64,000 nucleotides of DNA from Dryas octopetala (taxonomy: Eukaryota; Streptophyta; Magnoliopsida; Rosales; Rosaceae), in contig OY992835.1 of NCBI GenBank assembly GCA_963921425.1, positions 6,758,001 to 6,822,000 of the forward strand, read 5' to 3'. A program made the translations under genes and the position numbers. This document shows positions 1 through 12,679 of this stretch, one piece after another; positions within the stretch are counted from its first letter, which is position 1, and every line of letters begins with the position of its first letter. Under the pieces are notes generated by a model. That model saw only the letters and a program-made list of their open reading frames with translations. It did not search any database and had not been told where the DNA came from.

Positions 1-509
1 TAAATCTATTCCTCGCCCGAAACATGTTTGGGCGACGAAATTTGTCCGTCGCCTAAACATTCTTTGGGCGACGAATAAAGGTATTCGTCGCCCAAACACC
101 CTTTGGGCGACGAAATTTGTTCGTCGCCCAAAGCACGTTCCAGCGAGGAAATTAGTTATTCCTCTCCCAAATCTTGTTTAGGCGACGGATAATTTCGTCG
201 CCCAAACATGCTTTGGGCGACGAATAAGGATTTTCGTCGCCCAAAGAGGGTTTGGGCGACGAAATTTGTCCGTCGCCTAAACAAGATTTGGGCGACGAAT
301 TTTATGTGTTGGGAGACAAAAAAAATTCGTCGCCCCCAGGTGTCTTTGGGCGACGAAATTTATGGATTCGTCGCCCAAACTCTTGGGCGAAGCATCTTGG
401 GCGTCCAATTGCTCGACGAACCAATTTCGTCGCCCAAACGTTTGGGCGACGAAACTCTACTTTGGGCGACGAATTCCGTTCCTCTCCCAAACCCTTTTTT
501 CTTGTAGTG
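1..509. mobile_element. CACTA (En/Spm) DNA transposon, right end, cut by window edge
   Basis: The stretch is packed with direct and inverted copies of a roughly 11-bp motif, TTTGGGCGACG and its complement CGTCGCCCAAA, spaced every 20-40 bases. It stops at CTTGTAGTG (501-509), the complement of the CACTACAAG terminus of plant CACTA elements. Dense subterminal repeats next to such a terminus are the hallmark of this superfamily, where they serve as binding sites for the element's TNPA-like protein. The same motif and terminus occur in the element at 33101-38816, so both belong to one family. Short open frames here are by-products of the repeats and are not genes. Only the right end is in the window. 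Confidence 0.85.
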
Positions 510-1290
510 CATTCTTCTATACCAATAGAGAGTAACAAGTAAACACTTCATGTAACCAAGAGTAAGCAAGGACAAGAATGAGAGAGCAAAACAACAAACT
601 CAAAGCATGGAACTAAATCAAAGTAGATGGCTCAACCTTGACACTCCTTTTTCCATCCCCTTACTGACCATAAGGTTTTCAATAGAGCCATTGATCTCAA
701 TAAATTAAGTGTTTATTCTCGAAGGTTGGTCGTTCTAGTGTATCATGCATCTAGTTATTGTTAGGATTTAATGTGTAATAGAAAAAGACATTGAATTCAT
801 GAGGGCATGGGGATTAGTTTTGTAAAAAGTAGAAGATGCTTTGTCTTACCACTATAATTTTCATGTTTTAACCGTTTCAAGAAGCTTAATGACTCTGAAT
901 ATGTAAACCTAGGGTATCAGGCCGTAGCTATACGAGTATATCTAGTTAACTACTTAGTGATACTATTTTGAGATCTAAGTATGAAAGTAAGGGAACATAA
1001 TTTGTTAAAAGCAGTTGCTACTAGTCACTAGCCAAACCTAGTTGGTAGGAAAAACTTTAACATAGTTAGGTAGAAATTGAGATTTAGGGTGGATTCTGAA
1101 CACTAGCATGACAATGAGAATTATTTTATTTTTATGCACTTAGGATTAAACTCACTTCTCAACCCCCTGCTTTTTATTGCTTTCAATAAATGCAAGTTTA
1201 CTGAATTAGTACTATTACCAATACCATTCATCGTGTGATCGACCTCGTACTTATACGCTCCACTTACCTCAAGCGATTCGTATACTTGAG
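510..1290. other. Intergenic, no feature recognised
   Basis: AT-rich unique-looking sequence with no long open frame, no RNA gene and no repeat structure that I can see. Confidence 0.4.
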
Positions 1291-1960
1291 AGTATGGGTG
1301 GGCACGGTTAAGTTCGGCCCAGTTCACCCCTGAAACCGTGCGCCGCACCGAAAGTCTTGCACTTGTTCGGTCCGGTTCTGGAAACCGAAAAAAATGGAAG
1401 AAAACCAAACCAAACCAAACCTATAGCGTTCCGGTCCGGTTTTCCAATCCGGTTTTCAGGTGAGCTTGAGAGGGAGGTAGCGAGACTTAGAGGGTGAGCT
1501 AGATCTGGGTTTGTGTGGAAGGCGGCGAGACACAGGGGGTTTCGGGTCTGTTTGGCCAGGCAAAGACCATAGGGAGAGATGGGAGGAGGAGGCGAACATG
1601 ATGAGCTCGGCCTTGTCGCCAACCGTCACCAGAGGGCGACAGATCGAAGAAAGAGGTGATCGAGGAAAGAGGAGAGAGAACAGAAAGAACAGATCTGGGA
1701 GAACGAAGGCCATAGGGAGGGAGAGGAGGAAGAGAAGGAGAGTTTGGTGGTGGTCTCGCCACCTAGCTCGCTGGCGTCACGCCAAAATGAGGAGAAAGGG
1801 TGTCGCATGAGGGATGAGGGAGAACATAGAAGAGAACTGGGAGAGAGAAAGAGAAAGAGAGAGAGAAATAAGTGGGAAGAGAGTGTCAGTAGTCACGAGG
1901 GAAAAGGAAGGAAAGAAAAAAGAAAAAGAAAAAAAAGGGTTTAGGGCCTTTGGGCAATTG
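1291..1960. repeat. GGTTCGGTCC-type repeat and GA-rich block, possible transposon piece
   Basis: At 1291-1460 there is a run of imperfect CGGTTCGGTCCGG-like motifs, and 1500-1960 is strongly purine-rich with GAGAGA and GAAAAAGG tracts. A second set of the same CGGTT/AACCG motifs lies at about 2803-2855, in opposite orientation, so 1291-2860 could be one non-autonomous element with related ends. Open frames on both strands here are low-complexity (Ser/Pro/Leu or Arg/Glu/Lys) and show no domain. I do not call a gene. Confidence 0.35.
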
Positions 1961-1984
1961 GGGTTTGGACAAATTGGGGTTATC

Positions 1985-2260
1985 TCGAGCTCACCATTCA
2001 ATGATCGGAACCGTCTATGTTTTATGAAATCATTCAAAGATCATTCATGCAAAAAATCATCCAAATCAGAAATTGTTTAGTAATTTGATTAGCAAGTAAC
2101 ATTATTTAAAGATATTTGTTTGTTTGCATAGTTTAAATGACCAAACAATTATCGATTTGGCTAATTTTTGCGATGATGATCCTTAAGAAGAGACCTAAAA
2201 AACGAACAGTTCTGATCATTGAAATACAATGGAGAGTGGATCCCACAAAGATCGATAATT
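1985..2260. mobile_element. Foldback (palindromic) MITE core, degenerate
   Basis: The left half carries the core shared by many elements of the window: a GATCGGAACCGT motif at about 2001, then AAAGATCATTCATGC and an AAATCAGAAATTG motif. The right half carries the inverted counterpart (GATTTGGCTAATTTTTGC, then a GATGATCC motif, then GTTCTGATCATTG). This is a hairpin of about 270 bp. The termini are too degraded to give a target duplication. Confidence 0.6.
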
Positions 2261-2642
2261 GGTATTAACCACCATAACCTTATACCCATATACTATAATT
2301 GGTATTCTACACCATAACCTTGTACCCTAAGAAATAAAGTCTGAAACCTTATATGGTTATACCTTAAAAATTAACCCTATACTATAATAATTTTAGTATA
2401 TAAACTATAAATTATAGTTTTGGACTTTTAGTAATATTTTTACAATATAGAAATTATAAATTATATAAAATATAAACTAGTAATATTTTTAGACTTTTTT
2501 TCAATGATAATAGTTAAATAAAGACCTAAAATAATATCTTCAAATCCAAAGGAATGATATATAAAATATATTTAATTCTATAAATTATTATATTTCAAGT
2601 ATTAGTATGCCTATAAATATATTGCATGTACTTAAATATCAC

Positions 2643-2746
2643 AAGTGACTAAGTGGTGTAGTCGTTGAGAATTCACACTTTGACTAATCTTAAGAGGTCT
2701 TGGGTTCAAACCCCAGCAGGTGCAGAAATGCTTACACTTTTTTTAT
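2643..2746 (+). repeat. tRNA-derived SINE head or tRNA-like pseudogene
   Basis: An A-box-like TGACTAAGTGG (2646-2656) is followed about 45 bases later by a near-perfect B box, GGTTCAAACCCC (2703-2714), and then by a T7 run at 2739-2745 that would stop RNA polymerase III. That order and spacing is the internal promoter of a tRNA or tRNA-derived SINE. I cannot fold a full cloverleaf with a convincing acceptor stem, so a SINE head or decayed tRNA copy is more likely than a working tRNA gene. Confidence 0.55.
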
Positions 2747-3004
2747 TGAATATATATAACTTTTATATAATATATAATAAAATATAAAAATATATATAAG
2801 TAATCTGGTTCGGATTGGTTTAATTAGGTGTGGAACCAGAACCGGTCGGTTCTATTTCCTTTTTGGTGTTGACTTTATTTGGTCAACACAATTTTTTACC
2901 GGAAAACCAAAGGGAATTAAGGTACTTTGGGTAAGGTAAGGTATAGGGTACTCTAAAAACTAGATAAAAGGCACTGGGAAAGAAAACCAAAAGCTTTGAT
3001 ACTA

Positions 3005-3190
3005 TGTCAAATTTTAGGTTTAGGAAAAATAATTCAATACTTTATTGTTCCCAATATGGGATATATATAGAGTATACAATAATACAACATACTAAGACAA
3101 TGAATACAAAAGATTACAATGATGTGGAAAGTTAATTATAACTCTACAAGTAAAAGGAAATCCTAGACAAACTAGAATTCACTTTAACAA
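3005..3190 (-). mobile_element. LTR-type fragment (possible Copia), fossil
   Basis: A GCTTTGATACTATG motif (2993-3006) resembles the complement of the initiator-Met primer-binding site used by many plant LTR elements, and TGTCAAAT, an LTR-like start, follows at once. The sequence fades into a TA microsatellite by 3190. This is a weak, short fossil with no coding part recognised. Confidence 0.3.
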
Positions 3191-3339
3191 TATATATATA
3201 TATATAAGTACTTATTGTATGATGTTGAGTATAAAAAGTAAACTGGCAGTTTTTTATTATTTAAAATTATTTTATGTTTTAAATTTTTTTAATATAATCA
3301 AATTAAATAAAAATTAATGCAAAAAAATTATTACTATTT

Positions 3340-3920
3340 CAAATTCCGACAAAAATATTTGGTTGGCCTAGAAGCTTTTATCCACAAAGTAGTGGCCGGT
3401 ATAAGCCACTTCAAATCTCTATTAACTCTCCCGACCAACCAACTTTGTTGGTAAAGAGACATTTCCTGACAAAGTAATTGTTGCCTAATATGGAAAAACT
3501 TTGCCCGACAAAGGACATGTGGTCAATAAATATAACTATGCCGACAAAAGGCTTTGTCGGCAAAAATGGAAGATTTTGCCCGACCAAATCATATGGTTGG
3601 CAAAATATACTTTCTCGACGGAAGTGACATCAGTAAGATACAATATCTGACACACATAAGAGCTTGCCAACCAAATTTCCAACTTAAGGTCCGATGGGTT
3701 TGGTTTAAATCAAACAAGGTGGCCGACGAAAGCATTTCGCTGGCAAGTGAGTTGAATCGAAAAAATGTAGAGTTTTGTTGACAAAGAGTTTGGCTGACGT
3801 GCTTTGGGAGACCAAATTGCTAACAAACTATTTTGGTTGGCCAAAGTATTTGGTGGCAAAACGTGCGTTTTTCCGACTAAGTAGCTTTGGCGGGAAAATG
3901 GTATTTTCTTGTAATGTAAG
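3340..3920. mobile_element. Degenerate CACTA-like element, different family
   Basis: Repeated TTTGTCGGCAAAA and CCGACAAAG motifs in both orientations fill this stretch, analogous to the subterminal repeats at 1-509 but with a different core. It ends with TTTTCTTGTAATG (3904-3916), one base away from the CACTA terminus TTTTCTTGTAGTG. No left terminus is evident, so the piece may be truncated. The two short open frames here (3554-3781 and 3775-4020) are repeat by-products. Confidence 0.55.
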
Positions 3921-4019
3921 TTATGTTCTTTTATATTTCATTGAAACCCTTTCAAATGTTAGAAAAAATCTTAAACATTCATTCTTTCTTTCAATCTTAT
4001 CCATTGGATATTTGGTTTA

Positions 4020-4890
4020 AAAAATAATTGGAAATGAAAATTTTGTTCATCCTTTACCACCTACCGGCCATCTTTGTTTTCTAGCAAAGATGTTTTCCTC
4101 AACTAACAACTCTTGTTATTTTGACTTTGACCCCTAACTATTTAAAATATCTATGCAAGATATATTTAAATAGTTAGAATACAATCCTTGCTTATCTATA
4201 CTCCACTACACATTTTATATGTGTGTAACCTTTTAGGTTTCACTTAATTTGGCAGTGGAGTTTAAATTAAATTAACAACTAGCTTTTTCTTAATTCCTTC
4301 CCTTAATTAATGAGTATTAATAAATCTCTCGTATTAATTCTTTGGGTTCCACAGGCCTCGATTGGCACTTAGCGATGCGTCATGGCTACCCAAACTAAAT
4401 AGAATTGAGTGATGCGAATGTATTTAACTAAGGGTGTCTCAGGTCTAAGGACCAATCAATATATACAACAACTAAGGGTTTCCTGCTTGACATGTCATAA
4501 AACTCCATGCAGGTTCCTTTGTGGTCATGTTTAGTGAACATGTTCATCAACACGTACCCACACACTCATTTCAGTGACCCCACACGTGTGGTCATGAGAC
4601 TCACCATCTCCTCGAGCGAGAAAGCGTAATGGAATGTTAACGCCCAATTAACATTCATTAGATTATGAACATTAAGGAATTTTTAAGTATATGAAAACAT
4701 GGGTCTAGCTCACTGAGTAACTCATTAGCTCACCATGTTATTCTCTTAGATTTCATGGATTCGTTATTTTAATTATATATGCAAAAGTGCCACAAACAAA
4801 TATAATGAATAATGTTAATGTCCTATTAATTAGAAATATCTCAGTCACATACAAGAAAATCATTTACTTTCAGGGCATATTTCCTACAAT
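4020..4890 (-). mobile_element. LTR-like remnant, fossil
   Basis: The sequence ends at 4880-4889 with TTTCCTACA, which read on the minus strand is a TGTAGGAAA LTR-like start. The interior shares short stretches with the inverted pair at 5340-8597, including a GTGTCTCAGGTCTAAGGAC motif near 4434, GTGTCTCAAGTCTAAGGAC near 6733, and a 'GTGAACATG'-type motif. Family and age cannot be set beyond 'old and decayed'. Confidence 0.4.
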
Positions 4891-4969
4891 TGCATCAACA
4901 AATCTTGTGTAGTGCCTTGGCGTATTCAATCCATAATCTGAGATATCCACCACCTGGCTTCTTCTTTTT

Positions 4970-5160
4970 CAATAATCTATTTTTGTCATGTTTGACATGA
5001 AGCGAACTTTGTTGCTGATGCTCTCGCTGAAGTTGGCCACAATAACCTTCATGTTTGTATTGATCGCATTTAGGTCCATTCTTTGCCTTTTGATGCTCTT
5101 CCCGCCATTTCTTTTGACAAATTAGGTCTTGGTTGCCCTTGTGGCTTTGTGTGTAATTAC
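4970..5160 (+). pseudogene. LINE-type RNase H 3' remnant
   Basis: Read in the + direction, the sequence around 5000-5060 encodes a HEANFVADALAEVGH peptide, very like the REAN.VADALA motif that closes the RNase H domain of plant LINE-type reverse transcriptase proteins. It is followed by a short leucine-rich tail ending in LGLGCPCGFV. No reverse transcriptase domain lies upstream, so this is a truncated 3' piece. A similar tail (VGWVEEPLGCLL) occurs at about 8640. Confidence 0.45.
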
Positions 5161-5334
5161 TTTTACTCAGCCAAAAAAATACTCAAAATTAAGAAGGAAG
5201 ACAAGGAGTCAAAGACTCCTAGTTGAAACCCCCATGACTAGCCAACCTATCCTTCCTCCAAAGATGGTCGAGGCTCTTCCAGGTTTGGCGGAGGTAGCTA
5301 CCACGCTGGATGGGCAATTCGACCACTTCTGACC

Positions 5335-7105
5335 ACGTGTTATCTGCCAGTTGATTGTTCTTTCAATCACTCAATTGCGTGATCTCCAATAAGTCCACGC
5401 TAAATGAGGATGCAGATCGAGATGGACTCACAAGAGAAAGAAGGTGCTAGCTTTCTCTATGATGTTTGGCTAAGAAAAATAAAAGAAAGTATAATAAAAC
5501 TTATTGAGACTTGAGTGGTGTTCTGAACATTAGATAAGGCTCTATTTATAAATTAAGAATGTAACTAGAGGAATGCTATCCACCTTTTCCAATCTACCTT
5601 CTCTACCGACCTTCTGCTTTATTATTCTCATTCTACAGTGTAAATTCATGATCAGAACCGTTCATTTGTTAGATCATTCTATGAAGATTATCTCTACAAA
5701 AAATCAATCAAATCTAACATCGTTTTCTTATGTAACTATGATCAAATAAACAGACGGTTTTGGTAATATTTTGATTCACCATTTGTTTATTTGATAACAA
5801 TTACATGACCAAACGATTTCTGATTTAATTGATTTTTTGCATAAATGATATTCAATGAATGATCTAACGATTCCGTACGTTCATAAAAATATACTACATA
5901 ATGAGAATAATAATGGAGAAGGTCAGTGGAGAAGGCAGATTGGAGAAGGTGTATATCATTCCCCATGTAACTAATTCCCACCCACATGGCCGGCCATCAT
6001 AGAGCCCAAAGTGGGATTTGGGCTTTATCCATATATTTTATTGAATTATTAATTAATAAATGTTTAAACTAGTTTTTAATTAATTAAACAATGGCCCTTC
6101 ATTTTACTTCTAATATTTATTCAATGGCCCAATTAATTAACTTGTTAATTAATTCTGGGCATACTCAATTTCTAACCATCCCTACCCTATTGGCATGTGA
6201 CCTTATACGTAAGTTCTAATTAAATCCAGCAGTGGGTAGAACACCTTTCTAACTAAAACCAAGCATAGGAAACATTTATATTTTGCTCTTTAGCCCTACA
6301 AACTAAGAGCAGCGCCTAATAGCATATCATGGCTACCTAGATTAACTAGAAGTGGAAAGAACCTTTTAACTTTGACTTTCAATATAATATAGTCTTTCTG
6401 TCATCCTATGTTACGGATCATAATAGTTGAGTATATAAAGAAGTAACCCTTAATATGATTCTTTGAGGCTTACCCCTTATTTATAGATTTCAATGTATCA
6501 TAGGAGCTTGTTCCTTGATCACGTACTTTGACAAGAGATTTCGGAATCTAAACATTTGTTGCCTTGTAGAACATCTCTCCTATTGTCAAGAGTGACAAAT
6601 CCTTTATTGAACACACACCTGCCCCTATACATTAGTAACTATACCGAGTCTATACCTATAGCTAAAATCTTTGAGTCTAGCCTTATAATACAGTCAAAGT
6701 ATAACGATCAACCACACAGCGCACGCAACTGTGGTGTCTCAAGTCTAAGGACAAATTATCAAGATTTTATGAATTCTTGTTATGGTGATCATGTTCAGTG
6801 AACTAAAAGATAACACCCATGATATTCTCCTATTTTCTTTGCACCGATAATTTAAGACCAATTATCCTAGATGTTAAGCAGAGATAAATCATGCTGGTTT
6901 TATCAGATTTATATTGTCCATATATCAATCATATGACCAGAAAAGTCTTAGGATATAAGTGCTAAAAGATACAAGTCTCATGTTCCTAACTTCTTTAGGA
7001 CATTGTTCCCTCAACTTAAAACCATGCAACTCTTTTATGCATATACACATATGTATAGTTACATTAATTAGGGATATGGAGGATGTGACATAAAAAGACA
7101 AGTTT
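5335..7105 (+). mobile_element. LTR-type sequence, left arm of large inverted repeat, fossil
   Basis: From about 6160 to 7100 this arm matches the complement of 7150-8200 over most of its length. For example, the segment around 6825-6900 (CTCCTATTTTC, then TTATCCTAGATGTTAAGCAG) pairs with 7325-7400. A non-coding sequence of this length with a 'pppGGGCTT' U5-like edge suggests an LTR. The outer part (5335-5560) also resembles 26880-27010. Its left edge is lost, and a MITE is inserted at 5568-5964. Old and broken. Confidence 0.45.
5568..5964. mobile_element. Foldback MITE with 9-bp target duplication (Mutator-like)
   Basis: The element is flanked by the perfect direct repeat ATGTAACTA (5559-5567 and 5965-5973). 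Its termini are inverted: GAGGAATGCTATCCACC on the left against the complement GGGGAATGATATACACC on the right, and the homology continues inward for most of the length, so the 397-bp unit is nearly one palindrome. The internal core has the GATCAGAACCGTTCA and TTTTTTGCATAAATGAT motifs seen in other foldback elements of the window. A 9-bp duplication points to Mutator-type transposase. There is no coding capacity. Confidence 0.8.
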
Positions 7106-7117
7106 GCCCTTCATTGA

Positions 7118-7149
7118 TAGAATATATATATATATATATATATATATAC
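7118..7149. repeat. (TA)n microsatellite at the axis of the large inverted repeat
   Basis: An uninterrupted TA run lies almost exactly at the symmetry axis between the arms at 5335-7105 and 7150-8597. Confidence 0.8.
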
Positions 7150-7892
7150 AAAATAAATCAAATGTGCTATACCTAAAGATAGGCTTAGGGCATATATGTA
7201 ACAATAATGTCATAAAAAAGTTAGGAACAAGAGACTTATATCCCTTAGTACTTAATCCTAAAATGTTCCTGATCGTAGGATTGATATTTGGGTAATATCA
7301 AATTCGGTAAGACCAACATGATCTATCTCTGCTTAATGTCTAGGATAATATATCGGTCTCAGATTACCGGTGTAGAGACACTAGGAGAAGATTGTGGGTG
7401 TTATCTAAAGGTTCACTAAACATGACAATAGTATGAATACCTGTAATGAAGTATTTCTCCCCTGTCAACAGGGATTCATAAAGTCGCTATAATATAACTA
7501 GTCTCTAGACTTGAGACATCAAAGTTGTCATGTGCTTTCGGTCGCTATGCTTTGATTGTATCATAAAGCTATGCTCCTACAGTCTAGTTAGCGGTACAAA
7601 TTGGGTATAGTCACTGGCATATGGGGGTAGGTGCATGTGCAATAAAGGATTTGTCACTTCTGGTAATAGGAGAGATGTTCTCAAAGGTAACAAAGTTTAG
7701 CTAGATTCAATAATCTCTAGCCATAGTGAGTGATGAAGAATTGAGCTTCCTTGATCCATTGGAATTTTCACATAAGGAATGTGCATGCAAAGAATAATAA
7801 TAAGTGTTGACTTACAAACTTCCATACCACTATTATGATTCGTAATATAGGATGACAGAGAAACTGTATTATATTGTAATAGAGGTTGAAAG

Positions 7893-7931
<39 letters not shown>

Positions 7932-8597
7932 CCACTTTTGGTTAATCCGGGTAGCCATGATATATTGCTAGGCGTCACTCTTGGCTTGTGAAGATCCAAC
8001 GGCAAAATGATAATTTTGCCTAGGCTAGGTTTTAGTTAGAAATATGCTCTCGCCCCATTGCTGGATTTAGTTAGAATTTAAGAGGTCACACGCCAATAGG
8101 TGCGAGATAGTTAGAAATCGAGTATCGACATGATTAATTGAGGGTCATAGTTCAATTAATTGAAACTATTTATAACTAAGAGTTAATTAAGTAGGATAGG
8201 CTGAAGCCCAAGCCCGCTTGGTGTGTTGGTTACACCATTCACTCTATACAAGAAATTATAAATCACTTGAGTCAGTGCAAGCTTCTCATTCTAAGTTCTA
8301 TATTTTTTCTCTAGCCAAAACACCAGAGAGTTAAGCTATCACCTTCCTCCTCTTGTAAGTCTATCTCTCCATCTCCTCATAGCGTAGACTAATTAGAGGT
8401 CATACACTTGTATGGCTACAAGAACCAATCAACTCACTGGCAAAGCTTAGATCTGTTCATTAATCTACTTCGAGGTGCGCAAACAAGGTATGATTCGGCC
8501 ATATTAAGTTTTTTTCATGTTTTGTATCATATATCAATTTAAAGAACGATCTTTTAAACTTTTTAAAATTTAATGGATTTATGTTATCAAATTCTAA
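7150..8597 (-). mobile_element. LTR-type sequence, right arm of large inverted repeat, fossil
   Basis: This is the counterpart of 5335-7105 in opposite orientation. On the minus strand the arm begins at about 8597 with TGTTAGAATTTGATA, an LTR-like start, and the same beginning reappears at 26732 (TGTTGGAAATTGATC). It holds a poly-T tract (7892-7931) and a U5-like AGCCCAAGCCCGCTT motif near 8205. No coding domain is seen. It looks like one of two LTRs left head to head after rearrangement; it is old and decayed. Confidence 0.45.
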
Positions 8598-8850
8598 CAC
8601 TTGGCTCGATTTTCTTTGTCAATTACGGATGATGTAGGTTGGGTGGAAGAACCCCTTGGCTGTCTTTTATCGTCATTGAGGATAGTGATTTTTTCGGCCA
8701 TGACCCTTAATTTGAGTTCACTCATTTCCAACAACAAAAAAAAGTTCTTGGTTCTAAATTTTTTGTTCTATTCTTTTTGTTTTTGGTTAGTGATTTGGAT
8801 CATCTTCACTATGTTAAACAACCATTCTGCCTCAAAAGTTTAACATATCA
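8598..8850 (+). pseudogene. LINE-like tail fragment
   Basis: An 80-codon open frame begins ARFSLSITDDVGWVEEPLG, which is similar in style to the last residues after RNase H in plant LINE-type proteins (VEEPP..LL). There are no further domains, and the frame ends in a low-complexity hydrophobic stretch. It is probably a fossil end fragment; the assignment is by style only. Confidence 0.25.
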
Positions 8851-10245
8851 GAAAATCGGCCAATAACAACTCATGGATCAACCAATTTTGGGGTCAACTG
8901 CATAAAATTTGATGGATCGAAATCCTCTGCTTGTTTTTACTTGACTTTTAATTATAGTTGTGTATTTATTATTCATGAGTTGGGAACAAATGGTGTGAAT
9001 AGAGTTACAAAAATCATTGGATTTATATTATATGGTTATAATTAAAAGAGGAAATAAAAACAATACAAATAGAAAATTCAAAATTAAATTTGACAAGAGA
9101 AAAATTACCAGAGTTTTAAAAATTCTTATTACAACATAGTTCGAAAAAACTTACAACTTATTATTTAATAAGAAATTTGATAAATTACCAGCAAGATAGA
9201 GAGACTTATCAAAAATTACTCAGCAAAAAGAATTAAAAGAATAATAGAATTGCAGAAATTTAATTTTAAGCTAGCTTGGTGCCTATTGGACCTGAATTTG
9301 TTGCTTTTACTTTTATTCTAGCCATTATTGTCGATGTTATGGTTGTCGTTTTGATACGAACCCCAAGGTCTGGAGACAATGAAATATGCATATCATCACT
9401 TACTTCCCGCATTTATCCAAACAAAATTCATTAGAATACATTTCTCTTGCGTACTTGTTGGAAAAAGACCATCCCTTACTACGACGCAGTAACAACACAC
9501 AACTGCAAATTTTTAGAATTTTATTTTGGAGGGTAATGTGGTAGGAAAGGTGTTCCTAGACAGTGATGGAACCACAACATTTACTATACCCATTTCAGCA
9601 ATTAATGCACCATCCAAACACCACCTATGGATGAGTGTTTCGTTGGTAAGAATAGGGTGGAGAGGGTGGTACACTAAATAGAATACCATCATCAATATTT
9701 TAAATACAGGTACTGCTAGTCTGCTACATTCATAAAAATTTGAACATATAAGGTGATTAATTCATTTTTAATAAATAGATACCAAATAAGATACAGATAA
9801 ATATACTGATACATTATTTGGAAAATAAATTTGTTGATTATAGTATTATTAAATTGTTTAAACATTCTCAATAATCATTTCATTTAATAGATGACACATA
9901 GTCTCTCTTTTTCGGAGTAAGTGAATTTAAAATTCATGGAAGCTAGTTAGTTAAAAAAAAAAAAAAATTGCTTAAACAATCAATTGGATGGGCAGTACTA
10001 CTACACGCATCAAATTTTGTTCACAAAATGTTCCATTTGAAAATTTTATTTTATTTTGGATTTTATTTATTTCTAATAAGTAAGATATATGTATACAGAA
10101 ATGCACATTTTTTGATAATTATAGTATTATTGTAACTTGACAATGGAAGGGGTTGATTCCCTATAATATACTCAAGGATTCCATATATAATTTAAGATTA
10201 GCTTGATTAATTTATAAGTTAGCATTGGGTTTTGAAAACCCTAGG
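8851..10245. other. Upstream intergenic region of the KANADI-like gene
   Basis: AT-rich sequence without long open frames or recognisable repeats. It presumably contains distal regulatory DNA of the gene that follows, but I see no specific element. Confidence 0.4.
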
Positions 10246-11515
<1,270 letters not shown>

Positions 11516-12635
11516 ATGCCCTTGGAAGGGACTTTCATTGAACCCTCTTCAACAACAAGTCAATCTGTACTTCCTGATCTCTCTCTTCACATTAGCCCTC
11601 CCCTTCCCAACACCACTTGCTCTTCATCAATTTCCACCACCACCACCACTTGTACTAACCATACCCCCTTGACTACAACTAGTGATTATCATCATCATCA
11701 ACATCATCCCCAACTCCAAGCTTCACATACCACTGACCTCTCTCTTGGGCCACCACACAACCCATATCAGCAACACCAGCAACAAAGTTTTCATCTTTAC
11801 CGTTCTAACAATCACTTTAGTCACATAAACCATGTGGCTTCGCTACTCGATCTCTCATCCGACGGTTTGAGGCCCATCAAAGGTATTCCCGTCTATCAAA
11901 ACCGTTCATTTCCCTTCTGCCAAAGGCCAGCTAATTCCTACCCTTCTCACTCAGCCACGCCGCCTTATTTCGGAGGCGGCTTGGATCCCATGTCCATCCT
12001 AAACCCCGGGCCGGATGTTGGGTCCTCCCCGCCGGCCTATCGCGTAGCATCAACGACAAGGTTCAACGGGCTCTCCATCGATGCTTTTAAATCGAACCAA
12101 TTGCACCACCACCACCACCACCCCAATCAGTACGGAATTGGAGTTGGACCCTCTGAGGTTTCTCATGCTATGATGAGATCGAGATTTTTGCCCAAGCTGC
12201 CGACAAAGCGGAGCATGAGAGCGCCGAGAATGCGATGGACAAGCACCCTCCATGCCCGATTTGTTCATGCCGTTGAGCTTCTCGGTGGCCATGAAAGTAA
12301 ATTAACCAAATACTTTTTATTCTTAATTTTGCAAATTATTTAATTATTATACCCTTTCTCTTTGATTATTAATTCCCCTTTTTTTTGTTTCTTCTTGATT
12401 TCTATCTATTATCCTTTCCTTTATTAGATTATATATATATATATATATATATTTGCTTGTTTAATGGTTTTGAGGTTGGATTCAGGAGCTACTCCAAAGT
12501 CAGTTCTTGAGCTCATGGATGTCAAAGATCTCACTCTAGCTCATGTCAAGAGCCATTTACAGGTAGGTGTGTGTAATAGCAGCTATAGTTAGTACTAGAG
12601 CACTACAAATTAACACACACAACACACACACACCA

Positions 12636-12679
<44 letters not shown>

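Noticed and set aside
1-510. CRISPR-like array
   Set aside because: Regularly repeated short motifs in both orientations in plant DNA beside a CACTA terminus; no constant-length spacers.
208-575. Overlapping open frames of 70-100 codons on both strands
   Set aside because: They are translations of the CACTA subterminal repeat; the repeat has few stops in several frames, and the peptides repeat GDE and RRP words.
1308-2037. Several Ser/Pro- and Arg/Glu-rich open frames
   Set aside because: Low-complexity purine-rich DNA open on both strands; no start context, splice pattern or domain.
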